From contig JAWHQI010000166.1 in assembly GCA_033032865.1 (NCBI GenBank), positions 2,356,001-2,420,000 on the forward strand: a stretch of 64,000 nucleotides of DNA. Direction: 5' to 3'. Under the pieces are notes generated by a model, which saw nothing but the letters and a program-made list of their open reading frames with translations, did not search any database and was not told the DNA's origin. The DNA is from Dactylorhiza incarnata. Taxonomy: Eukaryota > Streptophyta > Magnoliopsida > Asparagales > Orchidaceae. The translations under genes were made by a program, and so were the position numbers. Every line of letters begins with the position of its first letter. Positions within the stretch are counted from its first letter, which is position 1. Positions 44,480-54,717 of this stretch are shown in pieces.

Positions 44480-44998
44480 CTGCAAATAACATACAAAAAT
44501 TTTTGATTAAACATGGTATCATATTGTGCACTGGCACACTGTCGCCCAGGCGACAGTGACTGTCGGAAATTTCCGACAGCTCACCAAGTGATTTCTCTCA
44601 AAATTTTTTTTTATCCTTCCAGATCTACTCAAAATCAATGTTATTTCAACATCACGTTTTAAAAAAATTTTATCAACATATTCTACAAATCCTTTACTAT
44701 TCATCATCTTCAACCCTCTACACTAAACTAGATCTACAAAAACCCTTTAGAGAATGAACAAATGGAACCCTTCATCACAAAAATCACAAAATCAAAAATT
44801 TTAACAAAGATCCAACAAGATCCACTTGTTTTTAAACTAGATATACATTTTCTTTTTTAAACAAAACTAAACTTCAAAAACCTACATCATTCATCAAACA
44901 TCAACATGAAAACTACATTTTCCTTCTTCTCTACTTTCAAAATAAAAAATCCAACAAAAAAAAATAGAGTCAAAACCATAAAAAGCAAACTCCCATAC
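44480..44998 (-). other. Predicted 5'UTR intron of B antisense gene, with dyad module
   Basis: Minus strand donor CTAAG|GTATGG (GT at 44998-44997) and acceptor TTATTTGCAG|A (AG at 44481-44480), placing the acceptor one base before the ATG. The intron contains IR-A 44539-44556, a 3-bp gap and the perfect palindrome CTGTCGGAAATTTCCGACAG at 44560-44579. Confidence 0.6.
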
Positions 44999-45094
44999 CT
45001 TAGATCTTGAGATATCGCCGATTTCCGACAGCCCTCTCTCTCTCAACAGTCCAGAAAAATGAAGCACAATAGGGTTTGACTTGGTCTGATGCCC

Positions 45095-45150
45095 TATTTA
45101 TACTTTTGGCTGTCGCCCAGGCGACAGTGGGTGTCAGAATTTTCCGACAG
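45095..45150 (-). promoter_or_regulatory. B antisense promoter: TATA plus dyad module
   Basis: Minus strand TATAAATA (45102-45095). Seven bp upstream is IR-A (45127-45110), then 3 bp, then an imperfect IR-B (45150-45131). Order, gap and distance to TATA match the LTR promoter at 37124-37180. A CT-rich leader follows downstream to the predicted donor at 44998. Confidence 0.75.
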
Positions 45151-46466
45151 CTCCAAATGTTCTAAGAAATCAATGTTGGGTCCCTTTGATGATCTACAAT
45201 AATTATATGTCATTATTAATGCTTCACCTCATGACTTGATGACAAACCATGTGCTATTTATTTTAAAAAAAATGACTTACATGTTTATATGATTTCATTT
45301 CCAAGCTATCATCGTATTGACACTTCTACTTAGTTGTTTAGACCATTGGAAATTGTTTTCGCATGCCTCTAAGTATGAGAAATTGTTTATCTATCATAAT
45401 GAACTATCACGTTCACTTCTTTTGATCAATACATATGTGTACTTCTTTAATATATACATGGATCATATTTGCTTTAACATAATAAAATAACACTTCTTAA
45501 ATACAACTTTCACCCTTGATTTGTTAGCACAACAAAATATACACAATCTTTTGCGATTCAAGTGAATTCGGAGATCCTTGGTCATTTAAAAAAAATAATA
45601 TATCAATATATCAAAATTAAGATATCACAACATCTGTGATAAAAAAAATTAAAATAAAGACAAGGATACTCCACCAAGCACTACTTACCCTCCTGATAAG
45701 TCTTAATGAGCATTGTGAGGTTAAGCACCTTGGACAGAATTGTTAAGTGTCTTGTGCAAAAGAAACATGGTTTTCTATTCATCTTGTGCTATATCTTCAA
45801 AGTCAAAGTTGCCTTTATGTGCTTTTATTATGTTCTACATTTCAATGATCATGTAAATTAAATAGCTTCATATGTTTGATCTAAGTATCACATGTACACA
45901 TCATTATGTTAAATAAATATTCATCTCATGAGAATTGGACCGAAAATATTCCATAATTCTATACACTATTGTGTCTTTCTATGATACTTTCAAATGATCT
46001 TACTCATGTTTAAGTTATTTTCTTTCATTACTTCATATGGCTATACCGTCACTTCATGAGTTTATTCATACTATGACATATTCCTATTATTTCATGGACT
46101 TCAATCATTTCCACAAAAAAAAAGTGCTTCCGCTTACTCTTTCTTTCTATATCCTATGTCCATTCCATCAAGAACTACTCTTTTATCTAATATTAACTTT
46201 TGCTGATATCAAAAGGGGGAGAATTAAAAGTATAAAAAGAACAATCACAAATCTATTACACCTAAATATCCCACCTACACAATACATCATATATTTAGGG
46301 GGAGCATATATGTAGGGGGAGCTTTCATTTAGGGGGAGCTTTCATCTAAAGGTAGATCATTTATTTTCAAGAAATATATATCATGTTAATTTTGTGCACA
46401 CATCAAAGGTTAAAATCAACAATCTAAATAGACATGATTTCTTTTTATACGGATTTGTTATTATCA
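45151..46466 (+). other. B 3' noncoding region with a block conserved in A and extra PPT-like runs
   Basis: No gene. 45668-45760 is a block similar to 50080-50170 in A. Runs of AGGGGGAG appear near 46210, 46296, 46312 and 46331 ahead of the true PPT. Confidence 0.75.
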
Positions 46467-46478
46467 AAAGGGGGAGAT
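46467..46478 (+). promoter_or_regulatory. B polypurine tract
   Basis: AAAAGGGGGAGAT immediately before the TG of the 3' LTR. Confidence 0.9.
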
Positions 46479-47666
46479 TGTTAGAGCATGCGTTTCGCAC
46501 TCCTCCGGTTTGATAAAAACAAAGTCCTGTTTGTATTTGATTCTATTTTTATCAATGGTGTGCAGATAACAGGTATGAGATGTTCAAATTTCCACTGGAG
46601 CTAAAATTGAATGTGGGAAAATTTCACTGTCGGAAAATTCCGACAGCCACTGTCGCCCAGGCGACAGCTCGGCGGTTACAACAACTGCCCACGACTCCAC
46701 CCACGACCGGCAGTGTTGCGCTGTCGGAAATCCGACATCGATGTCGCTCAGGCGACAGCTCGGCGGTTACAACAACTGCCCACGACTCCACCCACGACGG
46801 CACTCCAGCGGCAGTTTAGCGCTGTCGGAAAATTCCGACAGTCACTGTCGCCCAGGCGACAGTAAATTTCTATAAATTGGTTCCTTTGGTTCGTGCATTC
46901 CAAGCTTTTGAGAAGTCCAGTCCCTTCCTGAGTGCATACGAACCAGAGAGCTCCAGAACCTCCTCAACTCCCATTTGTGCAAAGAAGGATTGAAGATTGA
47001 AGACGAGATCGGGCGCGCTTCTACATCATCAATCATCTCGAGGCTTCAACAATCCGTTCAGAGATCTGATTTTCTAGGGAGTTGTTCTTTTCATATTGTA
47101 TTTTCATTCACATATTTTTCATTTTGTATTGGTAGAGAAATCGTCGTCTTGCGTGCGGCGTCTAAGTCCTTGCGCGGCTTAGGGGAAAATCGCTTCCTTG
47201 TGCGGAGCGTCCAAGTCCTTGCGTGGCTTGGTGGGAAATCGTGGCCTTGTGTGCTACGTCTAGATCTTGGGAAGATCTAGAGGATAGGCTTGGGCTTGGT
47301 CTTGGGAGATACAAGCGATAGCCTTCCGATCCTTGGGAGAAGGATTGGTAAACCAAAATTGTAGAATTTTTAGTAAATATAATTGTGCCTTGATCTTAAG
47401 CATTGTTAAGATCATTTTTATTGTACTCAAATTTCATGATTAATATAATTATGTCTCTTTCTTTAATTATATATTTGATGGAATAATCTTTATCTTAGAA
47501 ATTTGTGTTTTGGTTTAATACTAAAATTGCATTGGTTTGAAAGTGTTTAGAAGTAATTTTTTAGTAAAGTAAAATCTCTTTAAAAAATTACTAAGTAAAA
47601 ATTTAATTTTTAAACACACCCTTATTCACCCCCCCCCCCCCTCTAAGGGCGTAATACGATCCAACA
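46479..47666 (+). repeat. B 3' LTR (1,188 bp)
   Basis: Matches the 5' LTR except for an extra 91-bp tandem unit at about 46668-46758, which adds a third dyad module, a C run of 13 instead of 17, and about 12 substitutions. The net length difference of 87 bp is fully explained by +91 and -4. Confidence 0.95.
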
Positions 47667-48770
47667 CTACTCTCTTCCTGATCCCCTCTGGAGCTCTGAC
47701 CAGCATCTCTTCCATGTCGCATTCGTCTCATCGACTGCCGCGGCGGCTCTGGTTCTGAATCTTCCCATTCAGCGGCCTCAGCAGGTGTAGGCTTCAGCTT
47801 TAACCCTTTCACCAGAAAATTTCATAAATTTCTGCATCTTGCCCGTCTTCTTCTTCACATCCTTCTTGTGCTCCTCAAACGACCTCCTATGCTCCTCAAG
47901 TGAGTCACGTAACTCATCCACAACTTTGCGTACAGATCCTCCACGTGAGATTCGTGGATTTCTCATCTCTACCGATGGCTCACGCTGAGATCGACTAGGT
48001 CGCATAGTATCCGTAGTGAAAATACCGGGAATACAATCACTCAAATAAAACTCTTGGTCTATCCAAGAATATTTCTTATATAATATGCGTTGGATGATTG
48101 CTCCCATCGGCAAGCTATGGACCTTCTTCCAAGTCGGACTCTTCAATCTAAATGTATAACACATAATGGATAACAGTAGATCTGCAACATCAAATGACTT
48201 TCTTTCTAATATTACATACGTCACAAAGCTAAGTTGTGCCGTAATACTCCTCTAGTCACCGGCTTTGTACATGACCATATTCCTTAGGATTTCTTGCACA
48301 ACCTGTGCATCAGGTGTGAGCGTCATCGCAGTTATGATTAAATTCTTCATAGAATTTCCATGCAATACCATATTGAGGAGCGTCCAATCTCGTTCTTTTC
48401 TATAATTTTCTACTATGTCAATCACGTGCTCACTCTCAATCAGTCCAAATTCATTTCTCAAATCTATGTGGGTAATTTCCACATATTGTCCTTGGATTTT
48501 TGATCTTACACCACCATTTAAATCCGTATAATTTGGATCTTCCAAGTGATTGTAAAACTCTCAAATTAGCACTGATGAGAACATGTCTGGAATTATAATG
48601 GAAATTATACCTGCCTCGGCGAGTTGATCATATATGTGTTCGTGTCTTGGAAGGTCAAACTCCACCACCTTAGCTACTCCGATAAGTGACTTTTCAATGC
48701 CCGGATAACTTTGGTATGACGAATGGGAGTCACCAGAAGTACTTCTCCGTGCTCTAGAACTTGATGCCAT
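47667..48770 (-). pseudogene. A antisense accessory gene, cut by B
   Basis: ATG 48770 to the B insertion point, with the last codons at 36870-36841. Breaks are a stop near 48561 after the FSSVLI segment, TAG near 48252 and a frameshift near 47815. The protein parallels the B antisense product along its length (FYNHLEDPNY, LTPDAQVVQEILRN, LPMGAIIQRILYKKYSW, then a longer coiled EEHKKDVKKK tail). That two diverged elements retain this protein in the same antisense position argues that it was functional. Confidence 0.87.
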
Positions 48771-49440
48771 CTCTTTACTCGACCAACCTTCACATCAAAA
48801 ACCAAAATTTTCTTTTTATATTACCGACACTTCGATTGAGCATTTCATTCCCCCAAATCTAAAAACAAAAAAAAAACAACAAAAAAACAATACAAAACCC
48901 TACAGAAAAAGACTCCCAGATCTGCCTTCCTCGGTTTCGAGACTTTTTAGGTTCTTTTTGCTGTCGTCGACGACAGCTAGCTGTCGTTTTCTGACATCAT
49001 CAAAACTTAAATAAGTTTCTAGACTTCATACACAACATGAAATCTAGTATTTTCTTAGATCTACACATATGTCTCATTTTTTCTCAAAACTTCACAAAAC
49101 CAAGTTTTTATTTCAAAAATTATCACCAAAATTTATCAAAAACCCATACATTATATTAGATCTAGGATTTTCTTTCTAAAACTTCACAAAACAAAAAGGA
49201 ATCCTTGAATCAAGTTTTACTTTCTAAAATTTCACCAAAAATTAACAAAAATCCATAAACTTACCTCAAAAATTGGATTTCCGGCGACTTACGACAGCAG
49301 CTCTCGCACAAACCCTACAAGAAATGCCTCCCAGATCTGCTTTCTCTCGGATTCGCGATCTTTTATAGTTTCATCGATGTCGTCGACGACACCTTGATGT
49401 CATTTTCTGACATCCTAAAAAGGTCAAATTTCTTTTAATT
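48771..49440 (-). promoter_or_regulatory. A antisense promoter region, apparently duplicated
   Basis: Distal copy: minus strand TATAAAA (49367-49361) with the perfect palindrome TGTCGTCGACGACA (49378-49391) 10 bp upstream and GATGTCA-TTTTC-TGACATC (49396-49414) beyond it. A donor-like GAG|GTAAGT lies near 49262-49255. Proximal copy: the perfect palindrome CTGTCGTCGACGACAG (48961-48976) and a second dyad to about 49000, with a degraded TATA (CTAAAAAG) near 48942. Both are followed by similar CCCAGATCTGC leader sequence, so the promoter and first exon look tandemly duplicated. Confidence 0.65.
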
Positions 49441-51081
49441 TTTTTTTTGTTTTTCGAAAATTACTCAAAAATATTTCCTTTTATATGCAATATTTTGTTT
49501 TGTATTTCTGGCTATTTTTGTAATTTTTGTTTTGCTTTTATTATGAAGCATCATTTAAAAAAAAACTTCGCACATCCAATTTTTTTTTTCTCTTTTTCTA
49601 TTAAACAAATTAAAAAATTATGATCTTTATTACTAATATCAAGCATGAATGAATTCTATTATTTAGAATTGTTTACAATGTTAACACTTATTCCTTCAAA
49701 TTACTATGAACATTGTTTTGTTTATCATGGTTTGATATATCTATTTAAAGTGCATCAATTGTATTGAAAAATATGTGTAGACCCAAGCTTAGCATGCCTC
49801 TAAGTATGAGTAAATGTATTATGATTGATAATGATACCTTTCACTCACTTATTTTGATAATCAACATGTGTGTTTAAATCTAAAAATGCTTGTTTGTGTT
49901 TTGTATTTGTACAATAAATTAAAACTTGCATAAGTTTATTACCTACACTACATTTGAATTGCACTTATGAAATTTTGAAAAGTGGTTAAGTTTCCAAAAT
50001 TGTGGGTTTGCAAACAAGTGTATTCGGAGAATGTTGTCGCACAAATGTGCACAAAAAAAAAATATGTAGACAACTATAACTCCACCAAACACTACTTGAA
50101 TCTCCTGATAAGTTTTCATAAGCATTGTGAGGTTGAGCACCTTGGAAAGAATAGTAAAGTTTCTTGTGCAACCCTTGATCAATACACCACTTTATATAAA
50201 CTAGTGTGCATTAAAGTGTGTGAACGTTAATTTACTTGTGTTTTATTGTGCACTTTACTTTACATATGACTTGTATTTTGTGATTTATATCCATTGTTAA
50301 CATTTCTCAAAACACACTTATGTGCACATCATTATCTTTCATAGCACTTCTTCTCATGAGTATTGGATTCTAATGTTATCTCTATACTACTCTTTATATA
50401 AGAAATACACTAGATAACCTAGCATGATCTCTATAATGTTTTTGGTATCTCTTACAATTCACATACAGTAGCATTGTAGTATATTCTCTTTCTGATATAT
50501 TCTTATCACGCTTGATAAATTTATGAAAAATTATGAGTTTGACAAAGGTTACAACATCTTTACAATTTGAACTCCAACTCATATTTATACTTATGATTTT
50601 CATGCTTACAATCCAATGTTTCTGATAATCTTCCGCTAGACTAAATCTCGTATTTATTTCTTGTGAAATCTCTACACTACTATGTTTAAACTCTTAAACA
50701 TTACCTTTATTACAAAAGGTCAATCATAGTTCCTCACTCCTAAAGATTGCATCATTATTTCCCTACCCCTAATTTCTTTTAATAATACCAAAAGGGGGAG
50801 AATTATTCTTGTAAGAAAGAAAGAAATCATTCCTAAACACATTAATTTCTTATCATATTTAGGGGGAGTACATACTTAGGGGGAGATTACATATAAGAGT
50901 TGAACATCCTAAACACATTAATTTCTTATCCTATGAAGGGGGAATACACACTTAGGGGGAGAATACGTATATGGAAATTTCATCCAAATAACGTCGTCGC
51001 ACAACCAATTATTTAGTCTTGCTTATCTTATATCACTTAATAGGACACTCTGATTTCTTTCAAAGAGGATTTGTTATTATC
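49441..51081 (+). other. A 3' noncoding region
   Basis: AT-rich, no gene. It contains the block shared with B (50080-50170), a shared ATGCCTCTAAGTATGAG segment near 49793, and PPT-like AGGGGGA runs near 50790, 50871, 50889, 50937 and 50954. Confidence 0.75.
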
Positions 51082-51094
51082 AAAAGGGGGAGAT
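51082..51094 (+). promoter_or_regulatory. A polypurine tract
   Basis: AAAAGGGGGAGAT before the 3' LTR, identical to that of B. Confidence 0.9.
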
Positions 51095-52211
51095 TATTGG
51101 AACATGTTTTCCGAACTCCTTAGTTTGCTAATAACAAATCCCGGGTGTGTTTGATCCTATTTTCTCTATGGTGTGCAGGTATAATTGGTATGCAACTATG
51201 CTAATTATTGTTTGGAGCTCATAATGAATAGTCTAGAAAAATCACTGTCATCTGCGACAGATAGATATCGGAACTTGACATCCCACGTCTCAGTGGTTTC
51301 CACACGTTCTGCAAGTTCCATCCACTATCGGAATTTCGACAGTGATATTGGAATCCGACAGCCCACGTCTCAGCGGAAACGGTCACGTCGCGCGCACACT
51401 TCGTTCGCATGGGACACGTGTCAGATGGAGGAGATAACATCGGCGGACGACAACTAGATGTAGTCGACGACATCAATAATTTATATATTGACTCATTTTT
51501 CGTGGAGGAGAGGTTACACATCATTTTTGGAGTACCAATTCCCGAGTGCTTTTCATCAGAGAGCTCCAGAAATTCGAGAACTTCCATTTCGACAAGATCG
51601 TTCAAGATCGAAGGAGAGACGGTTCATGCGTGGAATCTCAGGCAACCTTTGCAAGCATTCAACGTCATTTCCAGATTCGTGGATTTAGGGAGTTCTCATA
51701 TCTTAATCTCTATTTTGTATTTCATATATTCATCTTGTAATCCGTAGAGAAAATCGTCGCCTTGTGTGGCGTCTAAGTCCGTGTGTGGCTTAGGAGGAAA
51801 TCTCCTCCTCGTGAGTGGCGTATGGGCCCTTGTGAGGCTTATGAGGAAATCGCCGCCTTGTGTGCAGCGTCTAGATCGTGGAGAGATCTAGGGGGAGGCT
51901 AGTAGCAAGATCTAGGAAGAGATTCGCTAATAGTCGGACGGTCCTTGGTTGAAGGACCGTTAAATTGAAAAGAATTTTATTTTTATCATAGCCTTGATTT
52001 TAAGCTTTATTAAGATCGATAACCCTTTGTATTCATCACTTGTGAAAATAAAATTTGATTTCCAATTTCTCATGATTTTCTAAGTGCTTATTTAAGTTGT
52101 GTAAAAATCTACTTGTTTATCCGTTAAAATTATCATAATATATTAGAAAAATTTCAAAGTAAATTTTAGCCCTTATTCACCCCCCCTCTAAGGGCGCCGC
52201 AAGATCCAACA
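51095..52211 (+). repeat. A 3' LTR (1,117 bp)
   Basis: Opens TATTGGAAC where the 5' copy has TGTTGGAAC, so the terminal G has mutated. It retains 162 bp lost from the 5' LTR. It ends C7TCTAAGGGCG and GATCCAACA, followed by TSD GGTCT. Confidence 0.94.
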
Positions 52212-53016
52212 GGTCTTTCCTCCTCCTGAATTTTCTCCCCCTTCTTAACCTTGCTGGCAAGTGAGGTTAAGAAATCCTTTATCACCAAGGAGGAAGACAT
52301 GAATTCTTTGAGGCCCTAGAGAGACCTCTTTGAATCTAGAATTTCAGACTCCATTTGGGAGTACTTCCTCTCAAATCTTTTGGCTTGGCTGGCTAGTAGG
52401 TCAGCAAATGTGTTGGAGGCCAAACCTACTGCAGTAGAAATTGCTTGCTCAATGTTGATGGAAGGGGTAGGTGTGGTAGACATAGGAGGTGGTGGTGGTA
52501 AGTTTTCTTGGGTATCTTCAAAGTCTTGGTGGATGGGAGAATGGAGTGGATAGACTTCTAGAGAAACATAGTATGATGGTGGTGGTGGAGGAGCAGACTG
52601 AATGTCTGTGATGATAGTGGATGGTTGATGCTGAGGCAGGAGAGTAGTTTGAGGTGCAGGATCTGCGGGAGGAATGGATGGACTGGCCTGGTTGTACTGG
52701 GCTGGATCAACATTTAGATTAGCACCTGGTTGATTATCTAGTTGACTTGCTGGAGTGTCTTGAGGAGGAGTATTATCCCTTGGGGGATTTGGTAGATGTC
52801 TCTCCGAATCTTGAGGAGGTGGAGAAGGAGGAGGTGAAGATGGAGCTTGACCAGGCTTTAAAATTTGCGTGGTCCACTTTGAGAATATTCCTATATTAAT
52901 TCTTTTGCCTGGTGGAATTGGCACTCCCTTGGATTTGCAGACCATTGGGTAGTGAAGGAGGAGCACCTAGCTCATGATTCTTATATAGACATTTTCTTTG
53001 TGGGCATATTTTTGCC
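52212..53016 (-). pseudogene. S2 accessory gene, middle part
   Basis: 52966-52316 encodes the conserved IPPGKRINIGIFSKW end of the folded domain and a long Pro/Ser/Gln-rich linker with helical tail, closely parallel to S1. A TAG at 52314-52316 interrupts it; the same frame then continues (KKGEK motif) to the A insertion. Upstream of 52966 the homologous HKEN..RIMS segment continues through a stop to 53016, where the G2 LTR cuts it. Confidence 0.82.
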
Positions 53017-54498
53017 TGATGAGTCCCATTTATATACACTTTTTTGGACTCATTCGGGCTAATTTTCACACTTGTACACGTCCTTTTTGAACTATTATTG
53101 CTCATATTTCTCTTATAATCACTTCCACACTATGTGCACTATTTAGGCCCGCTAGAGGTGTATTCCCAGCTGATTATTGTGCTGTGAAGGTGGACAGATC
53201 TCCATTTTGCCCAAATTACATTTCTGCATGAATCGCACGATCGTGCATTTTTCTTGACGCACGATCACTCCGACCGTGCGTGCGTATTTGCTGGCAAAAA
53301 TTGTGATATGGATTCGCCCGTGCATTTTTACGCACGGTCATTTTCGACCGTGCGTGAGTAAAACACACGAGCCCCTCTGTTGGCCTATTTTTTCGCATTC
53401 GGAATTTGCCCGTGTGTTTTTACGCATAGCCAGCTTCGACCGTGCGTGAGTAAAATGCACGGGCTCTCCTGCTTCTTCTTCCTAGGGATATTAGTTGATT
53501 AATTTTGCGCGGTTCACATACGGTCGTGCGTTCGGCCGTGCGTGACTAATTTATGACTAATTTTCTATAAAAGCTGCAAAATCCGCCCTAAATAGGGGAT
53601 CATCATTTTCGCGCACAGCTCTGCTCCGCGCCATTTTCGCTGCTCCATCGCCGCCAACCTAAAGGAGGAGCTCTGACCACCATTTCCTTGCAAATCCAAA
53701 GCCGGAGCATCCTCTCGGCCGCCTCCATCATCCAAGAGCTTCAAGGAGAGGATTTCACCCTCATCTTCATCACCATGCAAGCGTTCTTCGCATCGAACGT
53801 GGCCAGATTGTAGCTTACCGGAGAAGACGGGTCCATTGGGAGGAAGTGACAACCCTCTTCTACCCCGGACGATAGTTGGGACTGAGCTAGGACGCAGAAT
53901 GACAACCAGGTGATTCCTACCGAGAATCTACAACAAGCCTCCGGATTCGGTCGTACCTCTTGCCTTTTTTCTCTTATTTGTGTTGATGTATATGAATGTA
54001 ATCCTTATTATTTGATGATGTGGCACATATAAACCTTGATTTGTAGTGTTTATTTCATGTCTATGTGAAATTACTCTTTTGTTTATTTATGTGTATGAGG
54101 TGCGCCGATTCATCCCCCCACTTCATTCCACTCCGTAAACCAGCCATTCCATTCTGTTTGACTACTTGTCCATCCTCCCTTGCGAAGTAGTGCGTTCAAG
54201 GCCTACATAGTTTCCATTCCGCCTAGCAAAGTAGTGCGCTCAAGGCCTGCATAGGAGTAGTTTAGTTACTTTTATTTTATTTTCCATCAACCAAATCACT
54301 CCCTACACAATCACCCGACCTAAAGGACTTCGATCTCAAGACCTTCCTCGATAGATAATTCCACCTTACTGTGTTCCTTTGAGATTCGATACTTGGGGAT
54401 TCACTCCCATATTTTATATTACTTGAACGATCGGTACACTGTCGTTTCGTGCTGCAGTCTCGCTACTGCCTATAGCGGTGTGCTAGATTCACGCATCA
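53017..54498 (+). repeat. G2 5' LTR (1,482 bp)
   Basis: U3 has ACGCACGGTC/GACCGTGCGT dyads at 53222-53547. TATAAAAG lies at 53566-53573. Two AAGTAGTGCG(T/C)TCAAGGCCT-type repeats lie near 54185 and 54228. It ends TTCACGCATCA. Confidence 0.85.
53222..53547 (+). promoter_or_regulatory. G2 U3 dyad array
   Basis: Inverted half-sites such as TTTTTACGCACGGTC and CGACCGTGCGTGAGTAAAA recur at about 53230-53280, 53325-53360, 53410-53460 and 53520-53545, ending 18 bp before TATA. Confidence 0.8.
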
Positions 54499-54504
54499 AG
54501 TTTT

Positions 54505-54522
54505 TGGCGCCATTGCCGGGGA
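54505..54522 (+). promoter_or_regulatory. G2 primer-binding site (tRNA-Asp)
   Basis: TGGCGCCATTGCCGGGGA differs by one base from the G1 site. Confidence 0.88.
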
Positions 54523-54717
54523 ACACAGTCGTGTTAGTTTTCTGGAGAGAGAGAACCTGCAATAGAAGTTCATCCATTTGTGAATTGTATCCTTTATTTT
54601 TATTTCAGTTCTTCTTATTCCATTTTCTTATTTTATATAGGTTGTTTAGTAAATTACTGTTGGGTGTAGTATTTTGCACAATAGTGTTTTTATTTTGAAT
54701 ATGGTTTTCTTCACACA

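Larger units (their letters stand above)
36871..47666 (+). mobile_element. B: SIRE-like Ty1/copia element, nearly complete
   Basis: 10.8 kb, inserted in the antisense accessory gene of A with a perfect TSD CTACT (36866-36870 and 47667-47671). LTRs differ by about 12 substitutions over ~1.1 kb by eye, plus a 91-bp tandem duplication in the 3' LTR and a shorter C run there. Gag and reverse transcriptase-RNase H are open; integrase has one frameshift. An antisense accessory gene lies between pol and the 3' LTR. Confidence 0.97.
30508..52211 (+). mobile_element. A: SIRE-like Ty1/copia element, interrupted by B
   Basis: 5' LTR 30508-31462, PBS, gag, protease-integrase-reverse transcriptase-RNase H, antisense accessory gene, PPT and 3' LTR 51095-52211. 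The 5-bp TSD GGTCT is intact (30503-30507 and 52212-52216). Without B (10,796 bp) and its 5-bp TSD copy it is about 10.9 kb. Many stops and frameshifts make it inactive. LTR structure has diverged (a 162-bp deletion in the 5' LTR; the first base pair of the 3' LTR terminal TG is now TA), consistent with an insertion older than B. Confidence 0.95.

Noticed and set aside
45668..45760. Possible tRNA or small structured RNA gene
   Set aside because: No cloverleaf, no A/B boxes recognisable; left as a conserved noncoding block.
49943..50230. Short ORFs on both strands in the conserved A block
   Set aside because: The matching block in B does not keep either reading frame, so the conservation is not protein-coding.
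51185..51747. ORFs across the A 3' LTR
   Set aside because: Same sequence as LTR U3/R on the 5' side, without conserved frames; contains the promoter and hairpins.
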